Origin: Loktanella sp. SALINAS62
GTDB taxonomy: Bacteria; Pseudomonadota; Alphaproteobacteria; Rhodobacterales; Rhodobacteraceae
Assembly (NCBI RefSeq): GCF_018263905.1
Contig: NZ_JAAFZU010000016.1
Location: 1 to 64,000 of the forward strand
Reading direction: 5' to 3'
Length of the DNA stretch: 64,000 bases
In this document: one piece after another, positions 33,729 to 45,405 of the stretch
Position numbering within the stretch: the first letter of the stretch is position 1
Layout: every line of letters starts with the position of its first letter
Program-made: the position numbers and the translations under genes
The notes under the pieces: model-generated
Told to the model about the DNA's origin: nothing
Seen by the model: only the letters and a program-made list of their open reading frames with translations
Databases searched by the model: none

Positions 33729-34259
33729 TCAATTCATTTTTTCACGCAAGCGCGATTTACTCAGCGGTGCAGGCAGACCGCAATCGGCGCTGACAGGGCT
33801 TCTGGTTGCATGAAACGGCGTTTCGGGGGGGATCGAACTGGCCGCGACATAGCTGCCGTTGACACAGATATCTTGCGCGTAATTACCTGAATTGAAACCG
33901 AATCCCGATGTGCCGCAATCATCCACATCGCCGTTCGCGTTCCAGCCTTGCGAATTTGTGCCCGCGAAACTGCCGCCGGTCAGGAACTGCATCGACAGCG
34001 GGTCGAACCGCAGGTGCCATGTCGTGTCCGGGTTGCGCTGTGCCATATCCCATGTGCCCAGCAGTTGCCCCCGGTGATAGCCCGCGATCTTGAATGCAGA
34101 GACATCGGATTCCGTGGCAACGGTACGGGCCATCGCCCCGGCTTTTAACGTCATGCGGCCCGTCATCGTGTATCCACCACCGCCGGTCCAGCAAAAGTTC
34201 AGCGTTTCGGCCTGCATCGGTCCGGCCAACATGGTCGCAAAAACGATCTTAGCCCACAT
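33729..34259 (-). CDS. Secreted four-cysteine protein of unknown function
   Basis: A 176-residue protein with a signal peptide (MWAKIVFATMLAGPMQA, cleaved before ET). The mature part holds four cysteines (residues 23, 115, 132, 160), enough for two periplasmic disulfides, and a beta-rich sequence with glycine-rich turns (FCWTGGGGYTMTG, GTSGFGFNSGN). No family recognised. Its first bases overlap the end of folC by 11, so it is probably co-transcribed behind accD-folC, though a functional link is not evident. Confidence 0.7.
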   Translation of the reverse strand: MWAKIVFATMLAGPMQAETLNFCWTGGGGYTMTGRMTLKAGAMARTVATESDVSAFKIAGYHRGQLLGTWDMAQRNPDTTWHLRFDPLSMQFLTGGSFAGTNSQGWNANGDVDDCGTSGFGFNSGNYAQDICVNGSYVAASSIPPETPFHATRSPVSADCGLPAPLSKSRLREKMN

Positions 34260-35523
34260 CGTTCAGCCGCATCACGTGACCGGCAAGATAAAGCGAACCA
34301 CAAATCAGCACGCGTACCCGATCACCCCCGGCAAAGCGGCGCAGCGCGTCTTCGACAGTGTCGGCGGTCTGCGCCTGCAACCCTACCTCGCGGGCGACCT
34401 GGGCGGTGTCGGCGGCGGGAATGGTATTCGCCTCTCCAGGAATCGATACGGCGGTCAGGCTGTCACAGACCGCCGACAATGGGCGCAGATATCCGGCGAT
34501 GTCTTTTGTGTTCAGCATCCCGCAGACCAGATGCGTGGGTTTGCGGGGCAGGGCTGCCAGCGTATCGGCAATGGCACGGCCTGCCGCCGGGTTATGCCCG
34601 CCGTCCAGCCACAATTCGGCGGGTGCGGCCAGATCGACCAGCGGGCCGCGCGTCAGCCGTTCCATCCGCGCAGGCCAGTACGGACGTGTCACGGCGGCTT
34701 CGCAGGCCAGATCATCCGCGCCCAGATGGCGCAGCGCTGCCAGTGCGGCACCTGCGTTGGTGATCTGATGGGGGCCGGGCAAATGCGGCAGAGGCAGGTC
34801 CAGCAGGCCGGTGTCGTCCTGATAGATCAGCCGCCCATGTTCTGCGGTCACGTGCCAATGCTGGCCATGCACCAGCAGCGGCGCGCCCAGCCGTGCGGCC
34901 CGGTCTTCGATCACGTCCAGCGCTTGGGGGTGTTGGGGGCCAACGACGCAAGGCACGCCGCGTTTGATAATCCCGGCCTTTTCGCCCGCGATGGCGGCCA
35001 GCGTGTCACCCAGAAACGCCTGATGATCCAGATCCACGGGCGTGATGATCGACAGGCGCGGTGTCATCACGTTTGTCGCATCCAGCCGCCCGCCCAGTCC
35101 GACCTCTAGCAAGGTCCAGTCTGCGGGGGTTTCGGCAAAGGCCAGCAGTGCGGCCACGGTCGTAATTTCGAAATAGGTTATCGGGTCAGGCCCGTTTGCG
35201 GCATAGGCGCGGTCCAGCATGGCCGTCAGCGCGGGTTCTGAAATCAGATCGCCCGCCAGCCGGATGCGTTCGTGAAACCGCGCCAGATGTGGCGAGGTAT
35301 AGGCGTGCACACGGTCGCCGCGCTTTTCCAGTCCCGCGCGGATCATCGCCTGCGTGCTGCCCTTGCCGTTGGTGCCCGCGATATGGATGACAGTGGGTAA
35401 ACGGTCCTGTGGGTTGTCCAATGCCGCCAGCAGCCGCCACACCCGGTCCAGCGTCAGGTCGATCACCTTGGGATGCAGCGTCATCATCCGCGCAAGGATC
35501 GCGTCAGACGTCTGGGCAGTCAT
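34249..35523 (-). CDS. folC: Bifunctional folylpolyglutamate synthase/dihydrofolate synthase
   Basis: Adds glutamate to dihydropteroate and to tetrahydrofolates. The 424-residue Mur-ligase-type enzyme has the P-loop HIAGTNGKGSTQAM, the family TSPHLARFHERIRL segment, and the C-terminal ligase domain with LDGGHNPAAG. It starts 2 bases after the accD stop, the accD-folC order being widely conserved in bacteria. Together with the pteridine-reductase-like SDR earlier in the window it indicates endogenous folate synthesis. Confidence 0.95.
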   Translation of the reverse strand: MTAQTSDAILARMMTLHPKVIDLTLDRVWRLLAALDNPQDRLPTVIHIAGTNGKGSTQAMIRAGLEKRGDRVHAYTSPHLARFHERIRLAGDLISEPALTAMLDRAYAANGPDPITYFEITTVAALLAFAETPADWTLLEVGLGGRLDATNVMTPRLSIITPVDLDHQAFLGDTLAAIAGEKAGIIKRGVPCVVGPQHPQALDVIEDRAARLGAPLLVHGQHWHVTAEHGRLIYQDDTGLLDLPLPHLPGPHQITNAGAALAALRHLGADDLACEAAVTRPYWPARMERLTRGPLVDLAAPAELWLDGGHNPAAGRAIADTLAALPRKPTHLVCGMLNTKDIAGYLRPLSAVCDSLTAVSIPGEANTIPAADTAQVAREVGLQAQTADTVEDALRRFAGGDRVRVLICGSLYLAGHVMRLNDVG

Positions 35524-35525
35524 GG

Positions 35526-36464
35526 TCAGTCGGCCTTAATCGGGGCGGTGGCCGCTTGAATCGGTTCGGATGCTGCGTCTGCGTCGGGCGCGGGCAGATC
35601 GCCACGGACGGCGGCGGGTTGCTTCATCAGCATCCGCAGGATTGTGACCAGTTCGTCCTTCAGGTCTGTGCGCTTTGTCACGCGGTCCAGCATCCCGTGA
35701 TCCAGCAGATATTCGGCGCGCTGGAATCCTTCGGGTAGCTGTTCACCGATGGTCTGTTCGATCACCCGCGCCCCGGCAAAGCCGATCAGCGCATTGGGTT
35801 CCGCGATCTGCACATCGCCCAGCATCGCATAGGATGCGGTGACGCCGCCCGTGGTCGGATGCGTCAGCACGACGACATAGGGCAGGCTTGCCTCTTTCAG
35901 CATTTGCACAGCTATCGTCGTGCGGGGCATCTGCATCAGGCCCAGGATACCTTCTTGCATCCGGGCACCGCCAGCGGCGGAAAACAGGATCAGGGGTCGA
36001 CCCAGTTCTATGGCGCGTTCGGCTGCGGCCACGATGGCATTGCCGACATACATCGACATCGACCCGCCCATAAAGCTGAAGTCCTGAACGGCCACGACGA
36101 CGCCTGTGCGGCCCATGTCGCCTTCGGCGATCAGCATCGCGTCCTTTTCACCGGTTTTACGGCGGGCGTCCTTCAGGCGGTCGGTGTATTTTTTCTGGTC
36201 ACGGAAATGCAGCGGATCGGTGACAGGTTCGGGCACGCTGATTTCGGAATAGATACCACCGTCGAAAAGCGAATCCAGCCGCTCTCGCGCGCCGATGGGC
36301 ATGTGATGCCCGCAGTTGGTGCAGACGTTCAGGTTGTCGGCCAGTTCGCGGTGAAACAGCATCGTGCCGCACTCGTCGCATTTGGTCCACAGGTTATCCG
36401 GGGTTTCGCGCCTTGAAAACAGGGCGTTGACCTTGGGGCGGACGTAGTTCGTGATCCAGTTCAT
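35526..36464 (-). CDS. accD: Acetyl-CoA carboxylase carboxyltransferase subunit beta
   Basis: Transfers the carboxyl group from biotin to acetyl-CoA to form malonyl-CoA, with AccA. The 312-residue protein starts [19 protein letters not shown]. The N-terminal four-cysteine zinc ribbon is CDECGTMLF then CTNCGHHM, and the CoA-binding crotonase core follows ([14 protein letters not shown]-like and [19 protein letters not shown], cut). A much longer frame upstream is the shadow of the CPBP gene and was discarded; the start at 36464 has GAAAGGTGCC before it. Confidence 0.96.
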   Translation of the reverse strand: MNWITNYVRPKVNALFSRRETPDNLWTKCDECGTMLFHRELADNLNVCTNCGHHMPIGARERLDSLFDGGIYSEISVPEPVTDPLHFRDQKKYTDRLKDARRKTGEKDAMLIAEGDMGRTGVVVAVQDFSFMGGSMSMYVGNAIVAAAERAIELGRPLILFSAAGGARMQEGILGLMQMPRTTIAVQMLKEASLPYVVVLTHPTTGGVTASYAMLGDVQIAEPNALIGFAGARVIEQTIGEQLPEGFQRAEYLLDHGMLDRVTKRTDLKDELVTILRMLMKQPAAVRGDLPAPDADAASEPIQAATAPIKAD

Positions 36465-36520
36465 CTGCGGCACCTTTCGCAATTCATCCCGAGATAACGG
36501 CGGTGCGGCATGAATGCAAT

Positions 36521-37417
36521 CTACACCCGCAGCGCCACGCGCGCCGCCAGCCACATCACCAGCACCGCCAGCGCGGACAGCACCAGATCGACCAGCGTAT
36601 AAGGTGTCGCCAAGGCGACCAGACCGATTTCCGGCGGCAGCGCATCGACCGGCGGATAAAGCAGCAGGGCCAGACCGCTGGACGGACCACCGGCTTCTCC
36701 GATGACGACGGTGGCAAAGACGTTGTTGGCGACATGTAGGCCGACCGCCGCCCCCAAGGTCCCGGTCCGGGCTGTCAGATCGGCACAGGCCAGTCCCAGC
36801 ATGGTGGCCCAGATCGCCCACAACACGCCTTCGCCCGTGGTTGCGCCATTATACAGATGGCCAAAGCCGAAATAGACCGATGGCAGCACCATCCAGACCA
36901 GTGGCCGCGGCGACAGCGCGCCCAGTTGTTGTTGCAGATAGCCGCGATACAGCAATTCTTCTGTGCCGCTTTGGATCGTGATCACGATCAGGCCCGGCAC
37001 CAGCCAGATCAGCCAATGCGCAGGATCGCGCAGGATCAGACCCTGTTCCCTGTCCATCCACAGCAAGATCGGTTCCTGCACGGCCAGCACCGCCGCCACG
37101 GCCAGCGTCGCGATGATCATATGCCGGGTCGCGCGGCCGGGTGGGCCGATCAGGCTGATCAGACCGCGGCCATGAACGACCCGCAGGCCAAGCGCCAGCG
37201 CGAGCGCGGGCAATGCAAAGACGGCGAATTCCGCGACGGTTGCCAGCGGGCTGGCCAGATCAACGTCCAGCCCAAGCATCGCGTCAAACACCCACGGCAT
37301 CGCGGCAAAGCCAAGCTCGAACAGCAAGAGCACGACAACGACCCGTAACACGCTGCCTGCAGGCTGCGCTGGCGTGATAAACGATGCCATGGGAAGATAA
37401 GAGCGCGGCCAGATCAT
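36521..37417 (-). CDS. CPBP-family intramembrane metalloprotease-like protein
   Basis: A 298-residue polytopic membrane protein (about eight helices) of the CAAX protease/bacteriocin-processing family. The catalytic motifs are EELLYRGYL (Glu-Glu-x3-Arg), the histidine in FGFGHLYNG, and GLHVANNVF. All four expected active-site residues are present, so proteolysis is possible, though many members act as chaperones or in immunity. The start is uncertain: no ribosome site is clear at 37417 or at the next methionine ten codons in. Located upstream of accD but 56 bases away. Confidence 0.82.
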   Translation of the reverse strand: MIWPRSYLPMASFITPAQPAGSVLRVVVVLLLFELGFAAMPWVFDAMLGLDVDLASPLATVAEFAVFALPALALALGLRVVHGRGLISLIGPPGRATRHMIIATLAVAAVLAVQEPILLWMDREQGLILRDPAHWLIWLVPGLIVITIQSGTEELLYRGYLQQQLGALSPRPLVWMVLPSVYFGFGHLYNGATTGEGVLWAIWATMLGLACADLTARTGTLGAAVGLHVANNVFATVVIGEAGGPSSGLALLLYPPVDALPPEIGLVALATPYTLVDLVLSALAVLVMWLAARVALRV

Positions 37418-37520
37418 GTAGCAGGTTATGCAGCTACGGTCGGCCCCTGCAACCGCACTTGCGGCTTGTCACGGGGGGGTGTGCAAATTAGACCCATGCC
37501 AGACCCTTCAGGAGGATGAC

Positions 37521-39284
37521 ATGACCGCCAATCGCCCCGACAAATCCAAGCTGCCCAGCCGCCACGTGACCGAAGGCCCCGCGCGCGCGCCGCATCGGTC
37601 CTATTACTACGCGATGGATTTGACCGAGGAGGATATCGCCCAACCGTTCGTGGGTGTCGCAAGCTGCTGGAACGAAGCCGCACCTTGCAACATCGCGCTG
37701 AACTGGCAGGCACAGTCCGTCAAGCGCGGCGTGAAAGAAGCCGCAGGCACACCGCGCGAATTCACGACGATTTCCGTGACCGACGGGATCGCGATGGGGC
37801 ACGAAGGCATGCGGTCGTCGCTGGCATCGCGCGAAGCGATCGCGGACACGGTGGAATTGACGATGCGGGGCCATGGCTATGACGCTTTGGTCGGGCTTGC
37901 AGGATGCGACAAATCGCTGCCGGGCATGATGATGGCGATGATCCGTCTGAACGTGCCGTCTGTCTTTATGTATGGCGGGTCGATCCTGCCGGGCAAAGTG
38001 CCCGAAGGGGCCGATGTACCCGCTGATTTCGCCCATCGTGACCTGACCGTGCAGGATATGTTCGAAGCGGTCGGTCGTTTTCAGTCCGGCGAAATGACCG
38101 AAGCGCAGTTGGCCGTGCTGGAACGCGTGGCCTGCCCGTCCGCCGGGGCCTGTGGTGGACAGTTCACTGCCAACACCATGGCCTGCGTATCCGAAGCGAT
38201 CGGGCTTGCACTGCTGAACAGCTCGGGCATGCCCGCGCCGTTCAAGGACCGCGCCCAATATGGCGAGGCATCGGGCCGTGCCGTCATGCACCTGATCAAC
38301 GCAAACATCCGCGCCCGTGACATCGTGACCCGCAAATCGCTGGAAAACGCGGCCCGCGTCGTGGCATGCACCGGCGGTTCGACCAACGCCGGTCTGCACC
38401 TGCCCGCCATGGCGCACGAAGCGGGGATCGATTTCGACCTGTGGGATGTCTGTGATATCTTCAAGGACACGCCCTATTTCGTCGACATGAAACCGGGCGG
38501 TCAGGCCGTTGCAAAGGACCTGTATGACGCAGGCGGCATTCCTGTCGTGATGAAAGAACTGCGCAAGGCAGGTCTGATCCACGAAGACTGCATCACCGCA
38601 TCCGGCAAGACCATCGGTGAAGAACTGGACCTGATCGCAGGCGAGCCCGACGGCAAGGTGATCCATTTCATCGACAATCCGATCACCAAAACCGGCGGCG
38701 TCGTCGGTCTACGCGGGAACGTGGCACCCGACGGCGCCATCGTCAAAGTCGCGGGCATGAGCGAGGCAGAGCAGGTCTTTAGCGGTCCCGCCCGCGTGTT
38801 CGAAAACGAAGAAGAGGCGTTTGCCGCCGTCAAGGCGCGCGCCTACAAAGAAGGCGAGGTGCTGGTCATCCGCAACGAAGGCCCGGCAGGCGGTCCCGGC
38901 ATGCGCGAAATGCTGGCGACTACGGCAGCCCTGTCCGGTCAGGGCATGGGCAAAAAGGTCGCATTGATCACCGATGGCCGGTTTTCTGGCGCGACCCGCG
39001 GTTTCTGCGTGGGCCATGTTGGTCCAGAAGCGGCGCACGGCGGACCCATCGCACTGTTAAAAGACGGCGACGTGATCACGCTGAATGCGCTGACCGGGGA
39101 ATTGTCCGTCGATCTGACGGATGCGGAACTGGACCAGCGCCGTGCCGAATGGTCCGGACCCCGTGAAACGATCTATACGTCCGGCGCGCTGTGGAAATTC
39201 TCGCAGCTTGTGGGGGGGGCACGTCAGGGTGCGGTTACGCATCCCGGTGCCAAGATGGAAAAACACATCTACATGGACCTTTGA
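37521..39284 (+). CDS. ilvD: Dihydroxy-acid dehydratase
   Basis: The third step of branched-chain amino acid synthesis, dehydrating 2,3-dihydroxy-isovalerate and its methylvalerate homologue. The 587-residue protein has the Fe-S ligand cysteines in [27 protein letters not shown] and [16 protein letters not shown], and the C-terminal [19 protein letters not shown] (cut). The start [10 protein letters not shown] is fixed by AGGAGG seven bases upstream. Followed at once by a lipoprotein gene (2-base gap). Confidence 0.96.
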   Translation: MTANRPDKSKLPSRHVTEGPARAPHRSYYYAMDLTEEDIAQPFVGVASCWNEAAPCNIALNWQAQSVKRGVKEAAGTPREFTTISVTDGIAMGHEGMRSSLASREAIADTVELTMRGHGYDALVGLAGCDKSLPGMMMAMIRLNVPSVFMYGGSILPGKVPEGADVPADFAHRDLTVQDMFEAVGRFQSGEMTEAQLAVLERVACPSAGACGGQFTANTMACVSEAIGLALLNSSGMPAPFKDRAQYGEASGRAVMHLINANIRARDIVTRKSLENAARVVACTGGSTNAGLHLPAMAHEAGIDFDLWDVCDIFKDTPYFVDMKPGGQAVAKDLYDAGGIPVVMKELRKAGLIHEDCITASGKTIGEELDLIAGEPDGKVIHFIDNPITKTGGVVGLRGNVAPDGAIVKVAGMSEAEQVFSGPARVFENEEEAFAAVKARAYKEGEVLVIRNEGPAGGPGMREMLATTAALSGQGMGKKVALITDGRFSGATRGFCVGHVGPEAAHGGPIALLKDGDVITLNALTGELSVDLTDAELDQRRAEWSGPRETIYTSGALWKFSQLVGGARQGAVTHPGAKMEKHIYMDL

Positions 39285-39286
39285 TC

Positions 39287-39904
39287 ATGTGGTCCAGGCT
39301 TTTGTTCGGCGCCATGGCGTTGCTGCTGAGCGCCTGCGAGGTCACAGGCCCGATTGGTGGGCCGGGCGCGCAGGCGACCCGGCTTGCGGGCGGGATCGTT
39401 GTGGCCGCGCCGGATGGCTATTGCCTGGACCCACAGGTTTCCCGCCCGGCGCGGGGCTTTGCGTTTCTGGTGGCATGCGGACTGCTTGATCCGGGGGTGC
39501 AAACCCCGTTTCCCGATACCTTGGCCATGATTACGGTACAGGCGGGGGACGCCGGTAGCGCGATCGTCGCCGGGTCCGAACCCGCCTTTCGTGCGTTTCT
39601 GGAAACAGATCAGGGGGCTACCCTGTTGGGTGTGTCTGACATCGGTGGCCCGATCGAGGTGGTCACGACGAATGCAAGCGACAACGCGGTATCGGTCTAT
39701 ACGCTGGATACCGCGCCGCCGGACATCATTGGCACGCAGCCCGAAAGCTGGCGTCTTTTTACCGATGTGCGCGGTCGCGTCGTGACGGTCACCGTGCGTG
39801 GCATGATCGATGCGCCGTTGTCGCAGTTTCAGTCGCGCGACCTGTTGGACCGTGTGGGCGAACTGTTGCGTTTGTCCAATACACGCGAACAGAGCGCGGC
39901 CTGA
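39287..39904 (+). CDS. Putative outer/inner-membrane lipoprotein
   Basis: A 205-residue protein with a lipoprotein signal: MWSRLLFGAMALLLSAC, lipobox LSAC with the acylated cysteine at 17. The rest is a beta-rich globular domain with one cysteine pair (GYCLDP and FLVACGLLD) and no motif I know. It starts two bases after ilvD, so it is probably translated from the same message, perhaps by reinitiation, as its own ribosome site is weak. Position +2 is Glu, so outer-membrane sorting is permitted. Confidence 0.75.
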   Translation: MWSRLLFGAMALLLSACEVTGPIGGPGAQATRLAGGIVVAAPDGYCLDPQVSRPARGFAFLVACGLLDPGVQTPFPDTLAMITVQAGDAGSAIVAGSEPAFRAFLETDQGATLLGVSDIGGPIEVVTTNASDNAVSVYTLDTAPPDIIGTQPESWRLFTDVRGRVVTVTVRGMIDAPLSQFQSRDLLDRVGELLRLSNTREQSAA

Positions 39905-40000
39905 CGGCAGGACGCTGTTTCCAAAACCGAAATAATTGGTCAGTTAAACAGATGTGCGGCAACTTGGACCGCGCATCGGATCGCAGCGAAAGGACATCGT

Positions 40001-40771
40001 GTGGGCTTGGGTCGTGAAGCATTGTCGGGTCTGCTTCACCGGGTCAGTCTGGCGCGCTGGACCCGTGCCGCACGTCAGGCGGAAACCGCTGATCTGAACC
40101 GGTTGCAGCTACACCGTCAGCGGGCGATGGAATTGATGTCCCGGCTGGCAGAACTGCGGTTCGTGGCCGACAGCCGCCTTGCCTTGCCGCGCATCGGCAC
40201 GAATGCATTCGTCCGGCCTGGTGGCACGCTGTGGTCGTGGCGGCCAACAGCATGGCGCGGGCCATTGCCGGTGACTGGAATCGTCGGGGTCGAAAATCGC
40301 GCCAGCCTTGGTGAACATCTGACACTGTTCCACGATTGCGACATCAGCGAACTGACCCTGCGCCAAATCCGCAATACCCGCGAAAGCGACATGGCGCCGT
40401 TTGGGATCCGGTTGGATGTGTTCCGGTTCGACGGCAGCTTTCTCAGCCTTGTGCTGGACCTGCCCGACGATGCGGTCAACGGGCTGTTGCGGCGGCATAT
40501 CATCCGCCTTGTGGTGAATGTCGAGCTGGAGAAGCCGCTGGAAATCTTTGCACGTTTGAATATCCGGCACGGGCCGAACACCGAACAGATGGTGCAAGAG
40601 ATCAAGAATGCGAATGGCGAAATGATCGTCGAATTCGATCTGGCCTATAGCGACGTCAATGAAAAGCGGATCGAAAAGGCTTGGCTCGACCTGATTTTCG
40701 AAGGCGCGGAAATGAACCAGATTACCTTGCGCGATGTAACGTTAAGTCGTTATCCGCGCGCCGACCTATAG
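40001..40771 (+). CDS. DUF6478-type protein (Rhodobacteraceae-restricted)
   Basis: A 256-residue protein starting with GTG (MGLGREALSGLLHR), with AAAGGA 7 bases upstream. I recognise it as the family I recall as DUF6478. The N-terminal 60 residues are basic and helical; a globular mixed alpha/beta region follows, including FRFDGSFLSLVLDLPD and VVNVELEKPLEIFARLNIRHG, resembling a carbohydrate-binding or beta-sandwich pattern. No signal peptide. No known role. The next small gene starts 11 bases downstream, suggesting a pair. Confidence 0.7.
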   Translation: MGLGREALSGLLHRVSLARWTRAARQAETADLNRLQLHRQRAMELMSRLAELRFVADSRLALPRIGTNAFVRPGGTLWSWRPTAWRGPLPVTGIVGVENRASLGEHLTLFHDCDISELTLRQIRNTRESDMAPFGIRLDVFRFDGSFLSLVLDLPDDAVNGLLRRHIIRLVVNVELEKPLEIFARLNIRHGPNTEQMVQEIKNANGEMIVEFDLAYSDVNEKRIEKAWLDLIFEGAEMNQITLRDVTLSRYPRADL

Positions 40772-40782
40772 GACGGGCCGAT

Positions 40783-41160
40783 ATGTCTGAACTGATTTTG
40801 ACACCATTGCGGATCGTCGCCGGCATATGGCAGGGCGAATTGTCCGGCGTAGATGCCGACGCCCCGCCGGCGCTGGTTCTGACCCACGGGGCTGAACAGA
40901 TTGCCGCGCCTGACGTCAAACCGCTGGAAAACGGCACGTGGCTGGTCGAAGTCGCGGTGCCCGCCCGCTATCTGGCCGATGGGATCCAGACCTTTATCAT
41001 CAGCACCCGCGATGGCGGCGAAACGCTGGCCAGTTTTGCGTTTATCGGGGGGGCTGCGGTGTCTGACGATATTCGTGCCGAACTGGATCTGCTGCGGGGC
41101 GAGCTGGATATGCTTAAACGCGCATTCCGGCGGCATTGCGTGGAAACACAGGCCGACTGA
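40783..41160 (+). CDS. Small protein with C-terminal coiled coil, unknown function
   Basis: A 125-residue protein, MSELILTPLRIVAGIWQGEL..., mostly beta-strand in the first 85 residues with an acidic helical C-terminus (DDIRAELDLLRGELDMLKRAF, heptad-like) ending in RRHCVETQAD. No family assigned. It directly follows the DUF6478 gene, and the two appear to form an operon; a physical partnership is a reasonable guess and nothing more. The start was chosen at 40783 because upstream residues belong to the DUF6478 gene in another frame. Confidence 0.7.
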   Translation: MSELILTPLRIVAGIWQGELSGVDADAPPALVLTHGAEQIAAPDVKPLENGTWLVEVAVPARYLADGIQTFIISTRDGGETLASFAFIGGAAVSDDIRAELDLLRGELDMLKRAFRRHCVETQAD

Positions 41161-41206
41161 CACCCTGACGCCGCGTTTTGGGTGACCTGCGCGTCAAGTG
41201 CGATAA

Positions 41207-43255
<2,049 letters not shown>

Positions 43256-43340
43256 AACCGACCATCACGGCGGCGCCTGCCTACCGACTGTAGGCTGCGC
43301 GCCGTTCCCCACGGCTTGGACAAACGTGGCAAAACAGGCG

Positions 43341-43378
43341 ATTCCGGTCCGGTGCAGCACCGTTTGTCGGGCCGGAAT
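43341..43378. repeat. Nested inverted repeats, possible structured RNA or cruciform
   Basis: Outer arms ATTCCGG (43341-43347) and CCGGAAT (43372-43378) are perfect complements, 24 bases apart. Inside lies CGGTGC (43350-43355) against GCACCG (43357-43362) around a single A. It could fold as an extended stem in RNA or be a double operator. It lies about 210 bases before the LysR start. Confidence 0.4.
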
Positions 43379-43559
43379 ATCGCGTGCATCGCAGTCAAAG
43401 CGTCAGGCGCACCTTGAAATTTACCCACTGTTTAACGCGGACGAAAATGCCGATTTTCATAAGGTCAGGGCCGTTTCCATTCCTGCCCCAGTCGATCACA
43501 AATCGCGGTATTGTCAGGCGCGTGACCCAATCCCGCCCGATTTGGGGGGCATGACGGGG

Positions 43560-43579
43560 CTAACAGTTATTAGTGTTAG
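43560..43579. promoter_or_regulatory. Candidate autoregulatory operator of the LysR gene
   Basis: CTAACA (43560-43565) and TGTTAG (43574-43579) form a perfect dyad with an eight-base centre, ending eight bases before the LysR ATG and overlapping its likely ribosome site. LysR-type regulators often bind dyads near their own start; that this one does is inference. Confidence 0.4.
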
Positions 43580-43587
43580 GACCGGAC

Positions 43588-44493
43588 ATGGATCGCCTTA
43601 CCGAGATGGAAGCCTTTGCCACGGTCGTGGATCAGGGCGGCTTTACCGATGCGGCCAAAAAGATGGGAATCTCTAAATCCGCAGTGTCCAAACACGTGTC
43701 TTCGTTAGAAGCTCGGTTAGGTGCGCGATTGCTGAACCGCACGACCCGTCGCGTCAGTCCCACTGAAATCGGGCTGGCCTATTACGACCGCGCACGTCGG
43801 GTGCTGAACGACGCCGGCGAAGCTGATGCACTGGTCACGTCGATGCAATCGGCCCCGTCCGGGCTGCTGCGGATTTCTGTGGCGACTGATTTCGGGGTGA
43901 ACCATCTGTCCCCCGTTCTGGGTGATTTCTTGTCCGAATTCGGCGACATCACCGTGAACATGGTGCTGAACAACCGCTATGTCGAACTGATCTCCGAAGG
44001 CTTCGACATGGCGATCCGCATCGGTGAACTGGAAGACAGCACCTTGCGCGCCCGCAAGCTGACCGAAACCAGCCGTCGGATGATCGCATCGCCTGCGTAT
44101 TTCGAACAATACGGGCGTCCGGAAAAAATCGACGATCTGAACGAACACAAGCTGCTGCATTATTCCAACGCCGCCAATTCCGCCGTGTGGAAACTGACCG
44201 CCCCATCGGGTGAAAAGCGTCAGATCCGCACCGCAGGCTGGTTGACCGTGAACGATGGTCAATCGCTGCTGAATGCCTGTGTGGGCGGGCTTGGCATCGC
44301 CTATCTGCCCAGCTTTTTGTACGCGGACGCCATGGCTAAGGGGCTGGTCGAAGAAGCGATCCCGGGCCTGCCCGTCGATACCCAAGGTATCTATGCCGTC
44401 TATCCGCCGGGCCGGTTCACGCAGCCCAAGGTGCGTGCGTTCATCGATTTTCTGGTCAACGCCTTTGCGGAAAAAGGTCCCGACGTCTGGTGA
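43588..44493 (+). CDS. LysR-family transcriptional regulator
   Basis: A 301-residue regulator. The N-terminal winged helix-turn-helix (MDRLTEMEAFATVVDQGGFT with AAKKMGISKSAVSKHVSSLE, both cut) has the LysR DNA-binding pattern; FAVVD/SAVSKHV resembles the CrgA/AaeR group. The effector domain begins near residue 90 (GLLRISVATDFGVNHL). The target is unknown; the nearest candidates are fadH upstream and itself. The ATG at 43588 was chosen over an in-frame GTG five codons earlier, and the dyad at 43560-43579 lies at the start. The last base of its stop abuts the stop of the convergent OmpA-like gene. Confidence 0.9.
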   Translation: MDRLTEMEAFATVVDQGGFTDAAKKMGISKSAVSKHVSSLEARLGARLLNRTTRRVSPTEIGLAYYDRARRVLNDAGEADALVTSMQSAPSGLLRISVATDFGVNHLSPVLGDFLSEFGDITVNMVLNNRYVELISEGFDMAIRIGELEDSTLRARKLTETSRRMIASPAYFEQYGRPEKIDDLNEHKLLHYSNAANSAVWKLTAPSGEKRQIRTAGWLTVNDGQSLLNACVGGLGIAYLPSFLYADAMAKGLVEEAIPGLPVDTQGIYAVYPPGRFTQPKVRAFIDFLVNAFAEKGPDVW

Positions 44494-45405
44494 TCAACGT
44501 GTACCGGTGACAATCGCCTCTACACGGCGGTTCGCTGCGCGACCGTCGTCGGTCAGGTTGCTGGCGATGGGGGCCAAATAGCCCATGCCAGCCGCCCGAA
44601 GCTGGCTGCGCGGGACGCCGTAATCTGCGACCAGACGTTCCATCACAGCCGCCGCACGGCTGCGCGAGATTGCGATGTTGCCATCAAGCGGACCTTCGCT
44701 GTCGGTATGGCCGACGATGCTGACCGCCAGTTCGGGGTGATCGGCCAGAAAATTCGACAACGCCCGCAGAGACGGCACTGCATCCGGCATCAGCGCCACG
44801 GCCCCGGTCTGGAACGTGACACCGTCCAGCACGGTGCGGCCTGTTTCCAGCAGCGCTGTTGCCAGGTCGCCGGTCTGTGCAGTGGTCCGCAGGGTGGGTG
44901 CATCTGCGGCACTGTCCGGCAGATCGTCAGACCCGTCGGCAATGCGTGTGATCTGGACGAAACCGGCCTGCGGCGTATGGCTGACCAGAACCGCGACAGC
45001 CTGATCATCCTTGACCGCTGACAAAAACCGAAAGGCACCCAGATCGACCTGCATCGCGGGCGGCGGTTCAACGGGAATGGCAAATCGGAAATCAAATCCG
45101 CCGCAATCTGCTGCGGCACATTCGAATACGACCGAAAAGCCCGCGTTGACCAGTTGTTCGCGCAGGCTGCGCAGGATCGGCAATGTTTCGATCCCCGGCG
45201 CGTCGATCGACCAAACCTCTGTCCGCGATGCACCCTCGAACGCGCGGGTCGGCAGGGTGCCATCGGCCCAAGGTCCAAGCGGCAGCAGATAGCGCGCATC
45301 GGCCCGGTCGCGTTCAACCTGCAATGCCGCGTTGCCGGGCAGCGCCAGTTGCTGTGCGGCCACTGGTCCGGCCAACAGCAGGGCAATCAGTGCCAGCCGT
45401 TTCAT
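44494..45405 (-). CDS. OmpA-family protein with an N-terminal DUF4892-like domain
   Basis: A 303-residue exported protein: signal MKRLALIALLLAGPVAA, an N-terminal domain of about 130 residues (resembling DUF4892; one disulfide is possible between the cysteines in VFECAAADCGGF), then a C-terminal OmpA peptidoglycan-binding domain from about residue 195 (FQTGAVALMPD, VSIVGHTDSEG, AISRSRAAAV, DDGRAANRRVE) with the Asp and Arg that contact diaminopimelate. It should tether periplasmic or outer-membrane material to peptidoglycan. It overlaps the next minus-strand gene upstream by four bases and ends stop-to-stop with the LysR gene. Confidence 0.85.
   Translation of the reverse strand: MKRLALIALLLAGPVAAQQLALPGNAALQVERDRADARYLLPLGPWADGTLPTRAFEGASRTEVWSIDAPGIETLPILRSLREQLVNAGFSVVFECAAADCGGFDFRFAIPVEPPPAMQVDLGAFRFLSAVKDDQAVAVLVSHTPQAGFVQITRIADGSDDLPDSAADAPTLRTTAQTGDLATALLETGRTVLDGVTFQTGAVALMPDAVPSLRALSNFLADHPELAVSIVGHTDSEGPLDGNIAISRSRAAAVMERLVADYGVPRSQLRAAGMGYLAPIASNLTDDGRAANRRVEAIVTGTR

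Larger units (their letters stand above)
43256..43587. other. 332-base intergenic region between fadH and a LysR gene
   Basis: No gene is supported. It contains a hairpin directly after fadH (GCCTAC 43279-43284 with GTAGGC 43290-43295) that may end that message although no T-run follows. A nested dyad lies at 43341-43378: outer arms ATTCCGG and CCGGAAT enclose CGGTGC-A-GCACCG. A dyad also sits next to the LysR start. These are listed separately. Confidence 0.6.

Noticed and set aside
36465-36821. A longer start for accD
   Set aside because: The extra 119 residues are the opposite-frame reading of the CPBP protease gene and low-complexity; AccD begins at MNWITNY with its zinc ribbon.
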